Origin: an uncultured Clostridium sp.
GTDB lineage: Bacteria; Bacillota_I; Bacilli_A; RF39; UBA660
Reading direction: 5' to 3'
DNA: 64,000 nucleotides
NCBI GenBank assembly: GCA_902493795.1
Contig: CABUQZ010000002.1
Coordinates: 1 to 64,000, forward strand
Numbering within the stretch: the first letter of the stretch is position 1; each line of letters opens with the position of its first letter. This document shows, piece by piece, positions 30,507 through 40,781 of this stretch. Below the pieces are notes generated by a model. That model worked only from the letters and a program-made list of their open reading frames with translations, did no database searches and was not told where the DNA came from. The translations under genes and the position numbers were made by a program.

Positions 30507-33500
30507 ATGAATAAAATTTTTTCTAAGTTTTTAGAAGATTGCAACGACATAGAAAGTTACTATGAAAAACTTGTGGAATTAACAAAAAATCACAACTATG
30601 TCGGTTCTACTAATGAATGGGTTATAGATAATTTTTATTTAGTTGTAGAACAAAGAAATGCAATTAAAAGAACATTTAAGAATAAAAAGAATGTAAAAGA
30701 GATGCTGTGTATAAATGAAGATATGTATAAGATTCTTTCAGATATCTTCAAAAGCTTCGATTATAATATAGATAAATATATTCTTATAAGGGAGTTAAAT
30801 AGTTATCAAAATAAGAATAACTGTTATTTTTCTTATAATACCATTGCAGTTATTCCAATATTGATATCTATGATACTTATTGATGAACTTAATAAACTTT
30901 GTAAGAAAAGAGAAGAAAAACTTGAAGATTTAAGAAAAGTAAATATTTTAATTTCAAAGATTGATAACGATCGTTTAGAAAATCCTGATATAAAGCTAGA
31001 AGATTATGTAAAAATAGATGATTATATTTTGACTCATCCTTATTATTTATATAACTTAACTTCAAATTTAAAAGAGTTTGGTGAATCTTCAAATGATATA
31101 TTTCAAAAACTTAATAAATATTTACAAGAAAATAATATTGATTTAAAAGAAGTTATAAATGGAGAAAATTTATCTAGTATAAATGATGATTTATTAGTAT
31201 CTAATTTATTTAATAATTTAAGAACTTTAACAAGACTTAAGAATGATGAATTATGTAATAAGATAAGTAAGACAGAAAAGCTTTTGTTAACAGATTCTGT
31301 GTATAAAAATATGACTCCTGATTCAAAGAGACTTTATCGTAGTCAAATAGTTAAGAATACTAAAAAAATAGATGAATATAATTATGTCTATAATATAATG
31401 GAAAAAGTAAGAGAATCAAATAAAGAGATTTCAGATTATATATTTAAAAAGAAGAATACTAATAGATTATTTATTCTTTATATAAGTATTATTTGTGTTA
31501 TTACTTTAACTATATCTTTCTTTGTATCTGGTTTATTACTAGATTTATGGGTACTAGCATTTATATTACTTTTAGTACCTATTAGTGAAGTTGTAACACA
31601 GTTTGTTAACAGAATATTTATGATGCTTAATAGACCTAGGTCACTTCCTAAACTTGATTTTTCACAAGGAATACCTAGAGATTGTTCTACTATGGTTGTT
31701 ATTCCTACAATAGTTAAGAATACTAAAAAAGTAGATGAGATGTTTTCACAACTTGAGAAATATTATTTGTCAAATAAAACACCAAATTTATATTTTACTT
31801 TATTAGGAGACTGTGCTGAATCAAGTGTAAGAGATACAGATTATGATAAAGAAGTAAGTGAATATGGTGTTAAAAAGGCAGAAGAATTAAATAAAAAATA
31901 TGGAAAAGAATTGTTCTTCTTTATGTATCGTAAAAGAGTTTTCTCTGAATCTGAAGGAAAATTCTTAGGATATGAAAGAAAACGTGGTGCTTTAATGCAT
32001 TTCAATAAGTTACTTTTAGGTAAGTTAAGTGATAAAGATAAAGAAACATTTGTAACTGTTGAAACTGTTAGCAATCTAAGAGCATCTATTAAATATGTTA
32101 TTACTTTGGATGCTGATACTGAACTTGTTTTGAATACTGCTCAAAACTTAGTTGGATTAATGGCCCATCCATTTAATAGACCTGTATTAAGTAAAAATAA
32201 AGATAAAGTAATTAGTGGGTATGGAATAGTTCAACCTAGAGTAAGTGTTGATATTGAATCTACTAATAAATCTACTTATTCTCAATTAGTTGCAGGTATT
32301 GGTGGATTTGATATTTATTCATCAATAATACCAAACTTCTATCAAGATGTTTTCGATGAAGGAAGCTTTGTAGGAAAAGGAATTTATGACTTACAAGTAT
32401 TTGAAACAGTAATTGGGGATAAATTACCAGAGAATTTAATATTAAGTCATGATTTGTTGGAAGGAAATTATATAAGATGTGGATATGCATCTGACATTGA
32501 ATTAATCGATGATTTTCCAAGTTCTTTCTTGGTTGATATGTCTCGTCAACATAGATGGACAAGAGGAGACATTCAAATCCTTGGTTGGTTAAAAAAGAAG
32601 ATAAGAAATAAAAATGGAATTAGAGTAAAAAATCCACTAAATAAAGTAGAAAAATATAAAATATTCGATAATTTAAGAAGAATACTTAAAGAACCTTGTT
32701 TACTTTTACTTTTAGTATTGTCATTTATATGTGGAAATCCATTTAATACGTTAATAGCTACAGTAATAGTAATATTCTTACCAATGTTCTTCTATTTAAA
32801 AGAAATATTGAATATTCAGAAAAAAACATCAGCTTCGTTTAAGTATTATGATTCATTAACATTTGGAACTGGTGCTTTAATATCTCGTGTATTTTTAGAT
32901 TTTATTACTATGCCTCATGTTGCTTATATGCATTTAAATGCTATGTGTAAGTCACTTTATAGAATGTTTATTAGTCATAAAAACTTACTTAACTGGATTA
33001 CTGCAGAAGATGCTGCAAAGACTATAAATAATAAGTTATCAACATTTTTTAAAACATTTAAAGCTAACTATGTAATGATTATATTACTTATGATCTTATC
33101 AATTATTTATTCTGATTATTTCTTTATTGGATTAGCTGTAAGTATTTGCTTTCTAGTTGCACCAGTACTTTTATGGAAAGTTAGTAAAGAAAGAAAGGAA
33201 GTAGCAGAAGCTAGTAAAGATGAAAAAGAAATAGCTATGGATGTTGCTAAAAGAACATGGTTATTTTTTGAAAACTTATTAAAAGAAGAATATCATTATT
33301 TAATACCTGATAATTATCAATTAAATAGAGAACCAAAAGTTGATTTAAAAACATCTCCAACAGATGTTGGTATGTCTCTTGTTACTATAATATCTGCTAA
33401 TGAACTTGATATTATTAGTAAAGAAAAAGCTCTTGATTATCTTGATAAAATAGCTACTACTCTTGAAGGACTTGAAAAATGGAATGGATTTATTTATAAC

Positions 33501-36500
33501 TGGTATAATATAAAAACATTAAAGAAAATAATACCATTTGATATTTCTTCAGTAGATAATGGAAACCTTGCTGCATGTTATGTCGTTGCTAAAGAATATT
33601 GTTATAAAAATAAAGATAAATCTTTAGGTGATAGGTTTGAAAAGTTATTTGATGATATGCAATTTGATAAATTGTATACAGAAAAGGATGTCTTCAGTAT
33701 TGCATATGACTCTACAGAAGAAAAACTATCAACATATAACTATAATAAATTTGCAAGTGAAAGTAGAATATTATCATTTGTTGCAATTGCTAAGGGAGAC
33801 GTGCCATCTAAACATTGGTTATGTCTTGATAAATCACTTACAAAACATGGAAGATATAAAGGTTTAACTTCATGGTCTGGAACATCTTTTGAATATTTTA
33901 TGCCTGAAATATTTATGAAGAGTTATCCAAATACATTACTTGATGAAAGTTATTTCTTCTCTATATATTGTCAAAGAGAATATATGAAAGAAGTAGATAA
34001 AGAAATGCCATGGGGTATTTCAGAATCAGCTTATGGAGAGTATGATGATGCATTAAATTATAAATATAAAGCATTCTCAACTCCATACTTGAAAGTTCAA
34101 GAAGATAAAGAACAAAGAGTAGTAATATCTCCATATGCATCTATTCTTGCAATTTCTAATAACCCTGAAGCAGTATTTCATAACATAGAGAAATTAAAAC
34201 GAATTAAAACTTATGGTGATTGGGGATTCTTTGAAGCTTATGATTATGATGATAAAGAAGTAATTCAGTCATATTTTTCTCACCATCAAGGAATGATAAT
34301 GGCAAGTTTATGTAATTATCTAAAAAATGGTGTTATTAGAGAATATTTCCATAATGATGTAAGAGTTAAATCAATAGAAATATTATTGAAAGAAAAAGTT
34401 CAATTTAATCCAATTATCGATCTTAAAATATATGGTTATAAGAGATATCATTACGATAAAGAAATCGTTGAAAATGACATTAGAGCATTTAACTATATGT
34501 CAGATGTACCTGAAGTTTCTGTTTTATCAAATAATAACTATATGTTATTAATAAATGATAGAGGAAATGGATTCAGTAGATACAATGAGATTCAGTTAAA
34601 TAGATATAGAAAGATTACAGAACAAGATTATGGAATGTTTATGTATATTAAAGATCTTTCTAATTCTAAATTCTGGTCAAATACTTATTCACCAACTTAT
34701 GTTAAACCTAATAAATATAATGTAATTTTTGCAAGTGACAGAATTACTTTTATAAGACAAGATGAAGATATTGTTACTAAGACAGAAATTATTGTTACAA
34801 AGGAACATAATGCTGAAATAAGAAAAATAACATTTAAGAATAATTCTAACGAAGATAAATACTTAGAATTAACTACTTATAATGAACCAATAATATCTAG
34901 AAATATTGATGATGTTGCACATAGAACATTTAGAAATTTATTTATAGGTAGTGAATATGACCACAATTACGAAAGTATTGTTATGTGTCGTAGAAATAAT
35001 AATAGAAATATATCTGAATATTTTGTTAATAGATTGTTAATAGAAGATGAGAATCATCCAGTAAGCTATGAAACTGAAAGAAGTAATTTCATAGGAAGAA
35101 ATAGAAATACTGATAATCCGCTTGCAATGGAAACTAAACTATCAAATACAGTTGGTACTAATATAGATCCAATTATAAGTTTAAGATCAAGTATAGTTGT
35201 TCCTAGTGGAAAACAAAAGACAGTATTCTTTATAGCAGGATATAGTAAATCTCGTGAACACATTAATGAAATTTTAAATGCATATGACAATTATTCTAAG
35301 ATTAATTTAGCATTTGAGTATGCTACTTTAGCTAACAATATTAATACTAAAGTATTAGGAATAAATGGTCCTGATATGAGAAATTACAATATGATGCTTA
35401 ATTACTTATATCAGACTAGTAGACATTTTATTAATCCAGAAAGAAAAGATATTCTTACTAAGAATAGTTTGAATCAAACTAACTTGTGGAAATATGGAAT
35501 TTCTGGTGATTATCCAATTATTCTTGTTGAGATAAGAGATAGTGAAGCAGTTAACTTAGCAAGAGAAGTAATTAAAGCTTATGAGTTTTATAAAACAAGA
35601 TCAATTTTTGTTGATGTTGTAGTTGTAAATAGAGAAAGTGATGAGTATAAACCTATCATCAAAAGTGAAATAGAAAAAGAAATCTATAAAATGAATGCAT
35701 TACTTGATTTTTACGCTACTCCTGGAAGAATCTATGTTCTTGATGGAAACGATGTTAGTTATGCAGAAGATATTTTGCTTAATATGGTAGCAAGATTAAG
35801 ATTTGATAGTGGTAGGTCAACATCTCTAAGTGAAAGTGTTCAATTACTTCAAAAAGAAAATAAAATGATTAATTATGATCCAATTAGATATGCAGATGTT
35901 TTAAAAGCAAAAGAAGATAAAGAATTAAAATTCTTTAACGAATATGGTGGATTTAACAAAGATGGAAGTGAGTATGTTATAGTAAATCCTGATACTCCAA
36001 CTCCATGGAGTAACGTTATTTCAAATGATAAATTTGGATGTATCGTTACAAATAACGAATGTGGATTTACTTATGCTTATAACAGTCAAATGTTTAAAGT
36101 AACTTCTTGGACTAATGACATTGTTCTTAATGATAAATCTGAAGGAATAATAGTTGATGGAAAAAGAGTAGATGCTAATAAGTGTATTCATGGATTTGGA
36201 TATTCGACATTTAGTCATGATACAAAAGAGTATTCTTTTGATACAACACACTTTGTAGCACTTGATGACACTATAAAATTTTATGATGTTCGCTTTGTTA
36301 ATAAAACAAATGAGGATAGGACTTTTAAAGTAACATTGTGGATTAATCCAACATTTGGACCTAACGAAGAAAAATCAAGTAGATACTTGTTATCTGATTA
36401 TTATGAATCAATGAATGCTGTATTAATAAGAAATGTTTATAATACTGACTTTTCTCATATTACTGCTTTCTTAAGTTCTACATTACCAGTTAGTAGTTAT

Positions 36501-38183
36501 TCAATTGATTTAGTTCTATTTAAATCTATTGATGTTGAACTAAATTTAAAAGCTAATGAAGTAAAAGATTTCTCATTTATGTTAGGTACTGAAATTGGAA
36601 ATGAAAATGTTTCTAATTTGATAAGTAAATATAATTCAGAAGAAAGAATTACTAAAGAATTTAGTGCTGTTAAAAAGTACTGGAGTAATAGATTATCAGT
36701 ATTTAAAGTTAAAACTCCTGATGAAAGTTTTGATACTATTTTAAATGGATGGTATTTATATCAAACATTATCATCAAGATTAAATGCTAAAGCTGGATTC
36801 TATCAAGTTGGTGGAGCATTTGGTTATAGAGATCAACTTCAAGATAGCATGAATATTGTTGTGGTTGACCCAGAGTTAACTCGTGAACAAATAATTACTA
36901 ATGCCAGACATCAATTTATGGAAGGAGATGTCTTACACTGGTGGCATGAACTTGTTAGATTAGGACTTAGAAGTAGATATAAAGATGATTATTTATGGCT
37001 TGTGTATGCTGTTAGTAGATATGTTACAGTTACTGGTGACTATAAGATTTTAGATGAACAAGTAGAATTTGTTGATGGTCAAAAGTTAGCAGAAAATCAA
37101 CATGAACTTGGAATTAATTATGTTTATACTAATACTAAGAAGTCTTTATATGAGCACTGTATGTTAGCAATTGATAGAGCATTTAGTTCTATGGGTGAAA
37201 ATGGTTTACCACTTATGGGTGGTGGAGATTGGAACGATGGAATGAACAAAGTAGGAATTGAAGGAAAAGGTACTAGTGTATGGCTTGGATTCTTCTTGTA
37301 CTTTATCGTTAGAGAGTTTTTACCTATAGCTAAAAAACATGAAGATTTAGATACTAAAGAATATGAAAAGAGACTAAAAGATTTAAAGATTTCTTTAAAT
37401 ACAGTTGCATGGGATGGAGATTACTATTTAAGAGCATTCTTCGATAATGGTAATCCATTAGGATCTCATATTAATATGGAATGTAAGATAGACTTAATTA
37501 GTCAAAGTTTCTCAATATTATCAGAAGTTATTGATAACGATAGAGTAAATTCTGTTATAAAATCAGTCGAAGAGAACTTAGCTGATAGTAATATGAATAT
37601 TATTAAGTTGCTTACTCCAGCCTTTAGTAAGTCAGAAGATATTCCCGGATACATTATGGATTATCCAAAGGGAATAAGAGAAAATGGGGGACAATATACT
37701 CACTCTGTAGCATGGTATATTATGGCGCTAGTTAAATTAGGTGCTAAAGATAAAGCTTACGAGTATTATCAAATGATAAATCCAATAAACAGGACATTAA
37801 ATAAAAAAGATGTTAAAAAATATTGTGTTGAACCTTATGTTATAGCAGCAGATATTTATAGTAATCCTGATCATCAAGCACGTGGTGGATGGACATGGTA
37901 CACTGGAAGTGCTGGATGGTTCTATTATGTAGGTATTACTGAAATACTTGGTATCAAAAAAGAAGGAAATACATTAAGATTTAAACCATCTGTTCCACAT
38001 ACTTGGAAGTCATTTGAAGTAGAGTATAGATATATGGATACTTTGTATAAAATTAAGATTAACTTAAATAGTAAAAATAATGACATTTTGGTTGATGGAG
38101 ATAAGATAAATAAAGATTACATTACACTTAAGAATGATAAACGAATACATGCTGTAATCGTTAATGGAGGTTTTAATGATTAA
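30507..38183 (+). CDS. Cyclic beta-1,2-glucan synthase-like protein (GT84 plus GH94), NdvB family
   Basis: This 2558-residue membrane protein combines chain synthesis and processing domains. After an N-terminal cytoplasmic region come membrane helices (about 320-365). A GT84 glycosyltransferase domain follows, with DADTE near 533, SHDLLEGNY and QHRWTRGD near 681. Further membrane helices are at about 715-890. A glycoamylase-like domain (about 1060-1275) contains SWSGTSFEYFMPE and SHHQGMIMASL. The C-terminal GH94 phosphorylase-type module (catalytic barrel about 2070-2480) contains FGYRDQLQDSMN, HWWHE, GGGDWNDGMN and RGGWTWYTGSAGWFY. The known family polymerises glucose from UDP-glucose into beta-1,2-glucan, cyclises it and trims it. 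The overlap with pgi fits a sugar-phosphate link. Cyclisation is inferred, not shown. Confidence 0.9.
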   Translation: MNKIFSKFLEDCNDIESYYEKLVELTKNHNYVGSTNEWVIDNFYLVVEQRNAIKRTFKNKKNVKEMLCINEDMYKILSDIFKSFDYNIDKYILIRELNSYQNKNNCYFSYNTIAVIPILISMILIDELNKLCKKREEKLEDLRKVNILISKIDNDRLENPDIKLEDYVKIDDYILTHPYYLYNLTSNLKEFGESSNDIFQKLNKYLQENNIDLKEVINGENLSSINDDLLVSNLFNNLRTLTRLKNDELCNKISKTEKLLLTDSVYKNMTPDSKRLYRSQIVKNTKKIDEYNYVYNIMEKVRESNKEISDYIFKKKNTNRLFILYISIICVITLTISFFVSGLLLDLWVLAFILLLVPISEVVTQFVNRIFMMLNRPRSLPKLDFSQGIPRDCSTMVVIPTIVKNTKKVDEMFSQLEKYYLSNKTPNLYFTLLGDCAESSVRDTDYDKEVSEYGVKKAEELNKKYGKELFFFMYRKRVFSESEGKFLGYERKRGALMHFNKLLLGKLSDKDKETFVTVETVSNLRASIKYVITLDADTELVLNTAQNLVGLMAHPFNRPVLSKNKDKVISGYGIVQPRVSVDIESTNKSTYSQLVAGIGGFDIYSSIIPNFYQDVFDEGSFVGKGIYDLQVFETVIGDKLPENLILSHDLLEGNYIRCGYASDIELIDDFPSSFLVDMSRQHRWTRGDIQILGWLKKKIRNKNGIRVKNPLNKVEKYKIFDNLRRILKEPCLLLLLVLSFICGNPFNTLIATVIVIFLPMFFYLKEILNIQKKTSASFKYYDSLTFGTGALISRVFLDFITMPHVAYMHLNAMCKSLYRMFISHKNLLNWITAEDAAKTINNKLSTFFKTFKANYVMIILLMILSIIYSDYFFIGLAVSICFLVAPVLLWKVSKERKEVAEASKDEKEIAMDVAKRTWLFFENLLKEEYHYLIPDNYQLNREPKVDLKTSPTDVGMSLVTIISANELDIISKEKALDYLDKIATTLEGLEKWNGFIYNWYNIKTLKKIIPFDISSVDNGNLAACYVVAKEYCYKNKDKSLGDRFEKLFDDMQFDKLYTEKDVFSIAYDSTEEKLSTYNYNKFASESRILSFVAIAKGDVPSKHWLCLDKSLTKHGRYKGLTSWSGTSFEYFMPEIFMKSYPNTLLDESYFFSIYCQREYMKEVDKEMPWGISESAYGEYDDALNYKYKAFSTPYLKVQEDKEQRVVISPYASILAISNNPEAVFHNIEKLKRIKTYGDWGFFEAYDYDDKEVIQSYFSHHQGMIMASLCNYLKNGVIREYFHNDVRVKSIEILLKEKVQFNPIIDLKIYGYKRYHYDKEIVENDIRAFNYMSDVPEVSVLSNNNYMLLINDRGNGFSRYNEIQLNRYRKITEQDYGMFMYIKDLSNSKFWSNTYSPTYVKPNKYNVIFASDRITFIRQDEDIVTKTEIIVTKEHNAEIRKITFKNNSNEDKYLELTTYNEPIISRNIDDVAHRTFRNLFIGSEYDHNYESIVMCRRNNNRNISEYFVNRLLIEDENHPVSYETERSNFIGRNRNTDNPLAMETKLSNTVGTNIDPIISLRSSIVVPSGKQKTVFFIAGYSKSREHINEILNAYDNYSKINLAFEYATLANNINTKVLGINGPDMRNYNMMLNYLYQTSRHFINPERKDILTKNSLNQTNLWKYGISGDYPIILVEIRDSEAVNLAREVIKAYEFYKTRSIFVDVVVVNRESDEYKPIIKSEIEKEIYKMNALLDFYATPGRIYVLDGNDVSYAEDILLNMVARLRFDSGRSTSLSESVQLLQKENKMINYDPIRYADVLKAKEDKELKFFNEYGGFNKDGSEYVIVNPDTPTPWSNVISNDKFGCIVTNNECGFTYAYNSQMFKVTSWTNDIVLNDKSEGIIVDGKRVDANKCIHGFGYSTFSHDTKEYSFDTTHFVALDDTIKFYDVRFVNKTNEDRTFKVTLWINPTFGPNEEKSSRYLLSDYYESMNAVLIRNVYNTDFSHITAFLSSTLPVSSYSIDLVLFKSIDVELNLKANEVKDFSFMLGTEIGNENVSNLISKYNSEERITKEFSAVKKYWSNRLSVFKVKTPDESFDTILNGWYLYQTLSSRLNAKAGFYQVGGAFGYRDQLQDSMNIVVVDPELTREQIITNARHQFMEGDVLHWWHELVRLGLRSRYKDDYLWLVYAVSRYVTVTGDYKILDEQVEFVDGQKLAENQHELGINYVYTNTKKSLYEHCMLAIDRAFSSMGENGLPLMGGGDWNDGMNKVGIEGKGTSVWLGFFLYFIVREFLPIAKKHEDLDTKEYEKRLKDLKISLNTVAWDGDYYLRAFFDNGNPLGSHINMECKIDLISQSFSILSEVIDNDRVNSVIKSVEENLADSNMNIIKLLTPAFSKSEDIPGYIMDYPKGIRENGGQYTHSVAWYIMALVKLGAKDKAYEYYQMINPINRTLNKKDVKKYCVEPYVIAADIYSNPDHQARGGWTWYTGSAGWFYYVGITEILGIKKEGNTLRFKPSVPHTWKSFEVEYRYMDTLYKIKINLNSKNNDILVDGDKINKDYITLKNDKRIHAVIVNGGFND

Positions 38184-39381
38184 TTTTGATTTTCATAAGT
38201 ATGCATCTAGTTATATAAAAAAAGAAGATAAAGTAGAATACCTAGAAAGAGCAAGAGAGATTAAAACAAGATTTCTTGAAGGAGATTTAAAGTATTGGAA
38301 TAAACTTGATACTTTTGTTTCTAGTCAAGAATTAAAAAAGATTGTTAATGTTTCTGATTATATTAAAAGTAATTGTGATGTGTTCATAGTTATTGGTATT
38401 GGTGGTTCATATATGGGAAGTAAGGCTGTTATTGAAGCCTTATCTCCTATATATAACAAACATAAACCTGAGATAATATTTTTAGGTACTGATTTATGTA
38501 GTGAGTATTATCATGAGACACTTGAGTACATTAAAGATAAAGATATTATTGTTAATGTTATTTCTAAGTCTGGTACTACACTTGAACCTTCCATTGCATT
38601 TTCTCTAGTTATGGATGTAATGAAAGAGAAATACAAAGAAGAAGAACTTAAGGATAGAGTAATTATTACTACTGATCCTGAAAAAGGAGATTTAAGAGAA
38701 CTTGCTAATAAAAAAGGATATGTTACATTTACTGTTCCTTCTAAAGTTGGTGGAAGATTTTCTTGTTTAACACCTGTTGGACTTTTACCTATTGCTGTTT
38801 CAGGGATCAATATAATTGAGTTGATTGAAGGAGCTAGACTATCATATGAAAGAGTAGATAGAGCAATTGAATATGCAGTTATTAGAGATATAATGTATAA
38901 AAAAGGAAAAATAGTTGAAGCTTTTACTGTATATAATCCAAAATTATATTATTTTACAGAATGGTTAAAACAATTATTTGCAGAAACTCAAGGTAAAGAC
39001 AAAAAGGGAATACTTCCTATATCATGTGTTAATACAAGAGATTTGCATTCTTTAGGACAATTCTTGCAAGAAGGACACGATATTATATTTGAAACAGTAT
39101 TAGGAATTGATAAAGATGTTAAAGTTGTTTTAGAAAAGTATGATATGGAACTTAATAGTCTAAATAATATTGCTCTTGATAAAGTGGGACTTGCTCATTC
39201 AAATGGATATACTCCTAGTAATATAATTACTATAGATGAGAAAAATGAAAAAACAATGGGAGAATTATTACATTTCTTCATTCTTGCTTCTATTATTGGA
39301 GCATTACTTATCGATGTTAATCCATTTGACCAACCTGGGGTGCAGGAATATAAAAAATTGATTGGAGAAGAGTTGAATTAA
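38176..39381 (+). CDS. pgi: Glucose-6-phosphate isomerase
   Basis: Pgi interconverts glucose-6-phosphate and fructose-6-phosphate. The 401-residue protein has VIGIGGSYMGSKA, the SIS-type phosphate site VISKSGTTLEPS, GGRFSCLTPVGLLPI with the conserved Arg, QEGHDIIFETVLG carrying the catalytic Glu region and FDQPGVQEYK near the end. It is of the short bacterial type. I chose ATG 38176, which GGAGG precedes; the alternative ATG 38164 is upstream of that site. The start overlaps the glucan synthase gene by eight bases, and the next gene begins two bases after the stop, so the three form an operon. Confidence 0.95.
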   Translation: MINFDFHKYASSYIKKEDKVEYLERAREIKTRFLEGDLKYWNKLDTFVSSQELKKIVNVSDYIKSNCDVFIVIGIGGSYMGSKAVIEALSPIYNKHKPEIIFLGTDLCSEYYHETLEYIKDKDIIVNVISKSGTTLEPSIAFSLVMDVMKEKYKEEELKDRVIITTDPEKGDLRELANKKGYVTFTVPSKVGGRFSCLTPVGLLPIAVSGINIIELIEGARLSYERVDRAIEYAVIRDIMYKKGKIVEAFTVYNPKLYYFTEWLKQLFAETQGKDKKGILPISCVNTRDLHSLGQFLQEGHDIIFETVLGIDKDVKVVLEKYDMELNSLNNIALDKVGLAHSNGYTPSNIITIDEKNEKTMGELLHFFILASIIGALLIDVNPFDQPGVQEYKKLIGEELN

Positions 39382-39382
39382 T

Positions 39383-40174
39383 ATGGGAATTTTAATTGTT
39401 GTTGGTATTATTTTATTTTGCATAATGTGTACTTCTATTGTTCAAGTTAATGAATACGAAAGAGGAATTAAGTTTACTTTAGGAAAATTTTCTAAGATTA
39501 TGAATCCTGGATGGAACTTTGTTCTACCTATATTTCAATCTTATAAGAAGGTTGATATAAGAACAAAGGCGGTTGATGTTCCATCACAAGAAGCTATTAC
39601 TAAAGATAATGTATCAGTTAAAATTAATGCTGTTATTTATTATAAGATTTTTGATGCATCAAAAGCTATATTAGCTGTTGAAAACTATTATTATGCTATA
39701 GGACAACTTGCACAGACAACTATGAGAAATGCAGTGGGTGCTGTTACTCTTGATGAATTATTAGGAGAAAGAGAAAAGATTTCTGTAGAAATATGTGGAA
39801 TTATCGATAAATTAACTGACCCTTGGGGAATTAAAGTTGAAAATGTTGAGCTAAAAGATATTTCTCTTCCTGAAGAGATGCAAAGAGTAATTGCAAAAGC
39901 AGCAGAAGCAGAACGTGAAAAAATAGCAGTTATTACTAAAGCTGCTGGAGAAGTTGAAGCATCAAACAATTTAGCAAAGGCTGCTGAAACTATGGCTAAG
40001 GTACCTGGTGCACTTCATTTGAGAACTTTATCAACAATTAACGATTTATCAAGTGACCAATCAAACACTATTATATTTGCAATACCTATTGAAGTATTGA
40101 AAGCAGTTGAAGGTCTAGGAGAAATTGGTAAAGCAATGAGTAAGAAAGTAGAAGACAAAGAAGATAATAAATAA
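39383..40174 (+). CDS. SPFH/Band 7 (stomatin-like) membrane protein
   Basis: The 263-residue protein has an N-terminal hydrophobic anchor (ILIVVGIILFCIMCTSIV) followed by a stomatin-type SPFH domain: VNEYERGIKFTLGKF, NPGWNFVLPIF, VDVPSQEAITKDNVSVKINAVIYYKI, QTTMRNAVGAVTLDELLGERE and a helical region PEEMQRVIAKAAEAEREK. Such proteins form ring-like membrane scaffolds and often partner with NfeD, which is not encoded here. It is the last gene of the glucan-synthase-pgi operon and ends before a strong terminator. Confidence 0.92.
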   Translation: MGILIVVGIILFCIMCTSIVQVNEYERGIKFTLGKFSKIMNPGWNFVLPIFQSYKKVDIRTKAVDVPSQEAITKDNVSVKINAVIYYKIFDASKAILAVENYYYAIGQLAQTTMRNAVGAVTLDELLGEREKISVEICGIIDKLTDPWGIKVENVELKDISLPEEMQRVIAKAAEAEREKIAVITKAAGEVEASNNLAKAAETMAKVPGALHLRTLSTINDLSSDQSNTIIFAIPIEVLKAVEGLGEIGKAMSKKVEDKEDNK

Positions 40175-40183
40175 TTATTAAAT

Positions 40184-40210
40184 AAGGCGTACGAAAGTGC
40201 GCTTTTTTTC
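40184..40210 (+). terminator. Rho-independent terminator
   Basis: GGCGTAC (40186-40192) with GTGCGCT (40197-40203) closes a GAAA tetraloop, with a G-T wobble, followed by TTTTTTTC. It closes the glucan-synthase operon. Confidence 0.82.
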
Positions 40211-40219
40211 TTTCAAATG

Positions 40220-40228
40220 TGCTATAAT
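40220..40228 (+). promoter_or_regulatory. Extended -10 promoter TGCTATAAT
   Basis: The nonamer lies 17 bases upstream of the phosphodiesterase ATG and just after the terminator T-run. Confidence 0.58.
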
Positions 40229-40244
40229 TTTTGATGGTGATACT

Positions 40245-40754
40245 ATGAAAATAATGTTTGCATCAGATGTTCATGGTTCTTCTAAGTATTTAGATATTTT
40301 AAGAGAAATATATTATAAAGAAAAACCAGATAAAATAGTGTTTTTAGGAGATATGTACTATGGGTACGACTCTAGTGATAACATAGATATGATACTTAAT
40401 TCATTTAATAATATGTATATAGTAAAAGGTAATTGTGATAGTGAGTATGATGTTATGACATCTTCTTTTGGTTTTATGGATTATTATTATTTTGAAGCTT
40501 TGGGAAAGAAATTTTATTGTACCCATGGTAATAAATATAATATGTCTAGATATCCTAGTATGTATTTTGATGTTATGGTCTCAGGTCATACTCATAGGGG
40601 AGTAATTGAAGAACACGATGGAAAACTATTTTTAAATCCTGGTTCTATTAGTTATCCTAGAGGTGGAACTGTTAATAGTTATATGATTATTGATGAAAAT
40701 GGCATATATTTAAAGGATTTAGAAGAAAATGTTCTTGATAAAAAACTATGGTGA
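40245..40754 (+). CDS. YfcE/MJ0936-family metallophosphoesterase
   Basis: The 169-residue protein is a compact calcineurin-like phosphodiesterase with all five motif blocks: FASDVHGS (Asp/His), FLGDMYYG (Asp), VKGNCDSE (Asn), CTHGNKY (His) and VSGHTHRG (GHxH). YfcE-type enzymes hydrolyse phosphodiesters with manganese; the physiological substrate is generally unknown. ATG 40245 has GGTGATA in front. The longer reading frame from 40197 would start within the previous terminator and is rejected. The next gene is gmk, 27 bases downstream. Confidence 0.93.
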   Translation: MKIMFASDVHGSSKYLDILREIYYKEKPDKIVFLGDMYYGYDSSDNIDMILNSFNNMYIVKGNCDSEYDVMTSSFGFMDYYYFEALGKKFYCTHGNKYNMSRYPSMYFDVMVSGHTHRGVIEEHDGKLFLNPGSISYPRGGTVNSYMIIDENGIYLKDLEENVLDKKLW

Positions 40755-40781
40755 ATTTATAATACAGTTATAGGAGATATT

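Noticed and set aside
32272..32562. Minus-strand reading frame of 96 codons inside the glucan synthase gene
   Set aside because: It overlaps the conserved GT84 domain on the other strand, so it is a shadow of that gene.
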